The translations under genes were made by a program, and so were the position numbers. DNA of 6,569 nucleotides, from assembly GCA_043749095.1 (NCBI GenBank), contig JAYVEB010000030.1:1-6569 (forward strand). The letters run 5' to 3'. Below, piece by piece: positions 6,478 to 6,569 of this stretch. This DNA is from PBB1 sp043749095 (GTDB lineage Bacteria; Pseudomonadota; Gammaproteobacteria; Burkholderiales; Burkholderiaceae_C). Under the pieces are notes generated by a model, which saw nothing but the letters and a program-made list of their open reading frames with translations, was not told the origin of the DNA and searched no databases. The first letter of the stretch is position 1, and the number at the start of each line of letters is the position of its first letter.

Positions 6478-6569
6478 TTAGCGACCAACCTCAGCCGCAC
6501 GAATGAACTGAGCTGGGGCGGGAGTTGAAAGGCAGGCGGCGCGCAGCAGGCGGGCCAGGATGGAGCGCA
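6478..6569 (-). other. Region upstream of cydB; possible 3' end of an upstream minus-strand gene (cydA expected), frame not resolved
   Basis: All three minus-strand frames are open from the window edge inwards. They end at TGA 6493-6491, TAA 6480-6478, and a TGA at 6464-6462 that overlaps the cydB start as ATGA. In CioAB/CydAB operons subunit I normally precedes subunit II directly, so one of these is probably the tail of cydA. That tail is poorly conserved in the family, and none of the three short translations (25 to 35 residues) is recognisable. Third-position G/C content does not separate the frames. No promoter was identified here. Confidence 0.3.

Overview
This is an ordinary-looking chromosomal window from a high-GC proteobacterium. 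Coding sequence covers most of it, with strong G/C preference at third codon positions. The PurL protein carries an inserted stretch between its second synthetase half and the 'FNEELG' motif that I associate with Burkholderiales (Betaproteobacteria). My best guess is therefore a Burkholderiales organism, possibly of the Leptothrix/Rubrivivax/Comamonadaceae type. That placement is inference from remembered family features, not a search.

Layout: bases 1-3286 (+) hold the 3' five-sixths of purL (purine biosynthesis), cut by the left window edge. After a 64-base gap comes a small predicted lipoprotein with a LEA14/WHy-type fold (3351-3836, +). A gap of 16-19 bases follows, then a multi-pass membrane protein of the DUF1624/HGSNAT acyltransferase-like family (3853-4614, +). 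After 40 bases comes rlmB, the 23S rRNA G2251 2'-O-methyltransferase (4655-5416, +). A 53-base convergent gap contains a long, near-perfect hairpin. Beyond it lies cydB/cioB, subunit II of a cytochrome bd-type quinol oxidase, on the minus strand (6465 down to 5470). The last 104 bases are the region upstream of cydB, where cydA would be expected; it could not be assigned.

The four plus-strand genes are close enough to be co-transcribed at least in part, but they do not form one pathway. They cover a purine enzyme, an envelope lipoprotein, a membrane acyltransferase-like protein and an rRNA modification enzyme. The lipoprotein and the membrane protein are the only closely spaced pair and the only uncharacterised part. 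cydB belongs to a separate, convergently transcribed respiratory unit.

I found no RNA genes, insertion sequences, CRISPR arrays, integration sites or prophage genes, and no convincing evidence of a new biological system. The points worth a second look are small: the convergent hairpin, the lipoprotein/DUF1624 pair, a possible leaderless start of rlmB, a tandem 9-base repeat before the lipoprotein gene, and the unresolved sequence before cydB.
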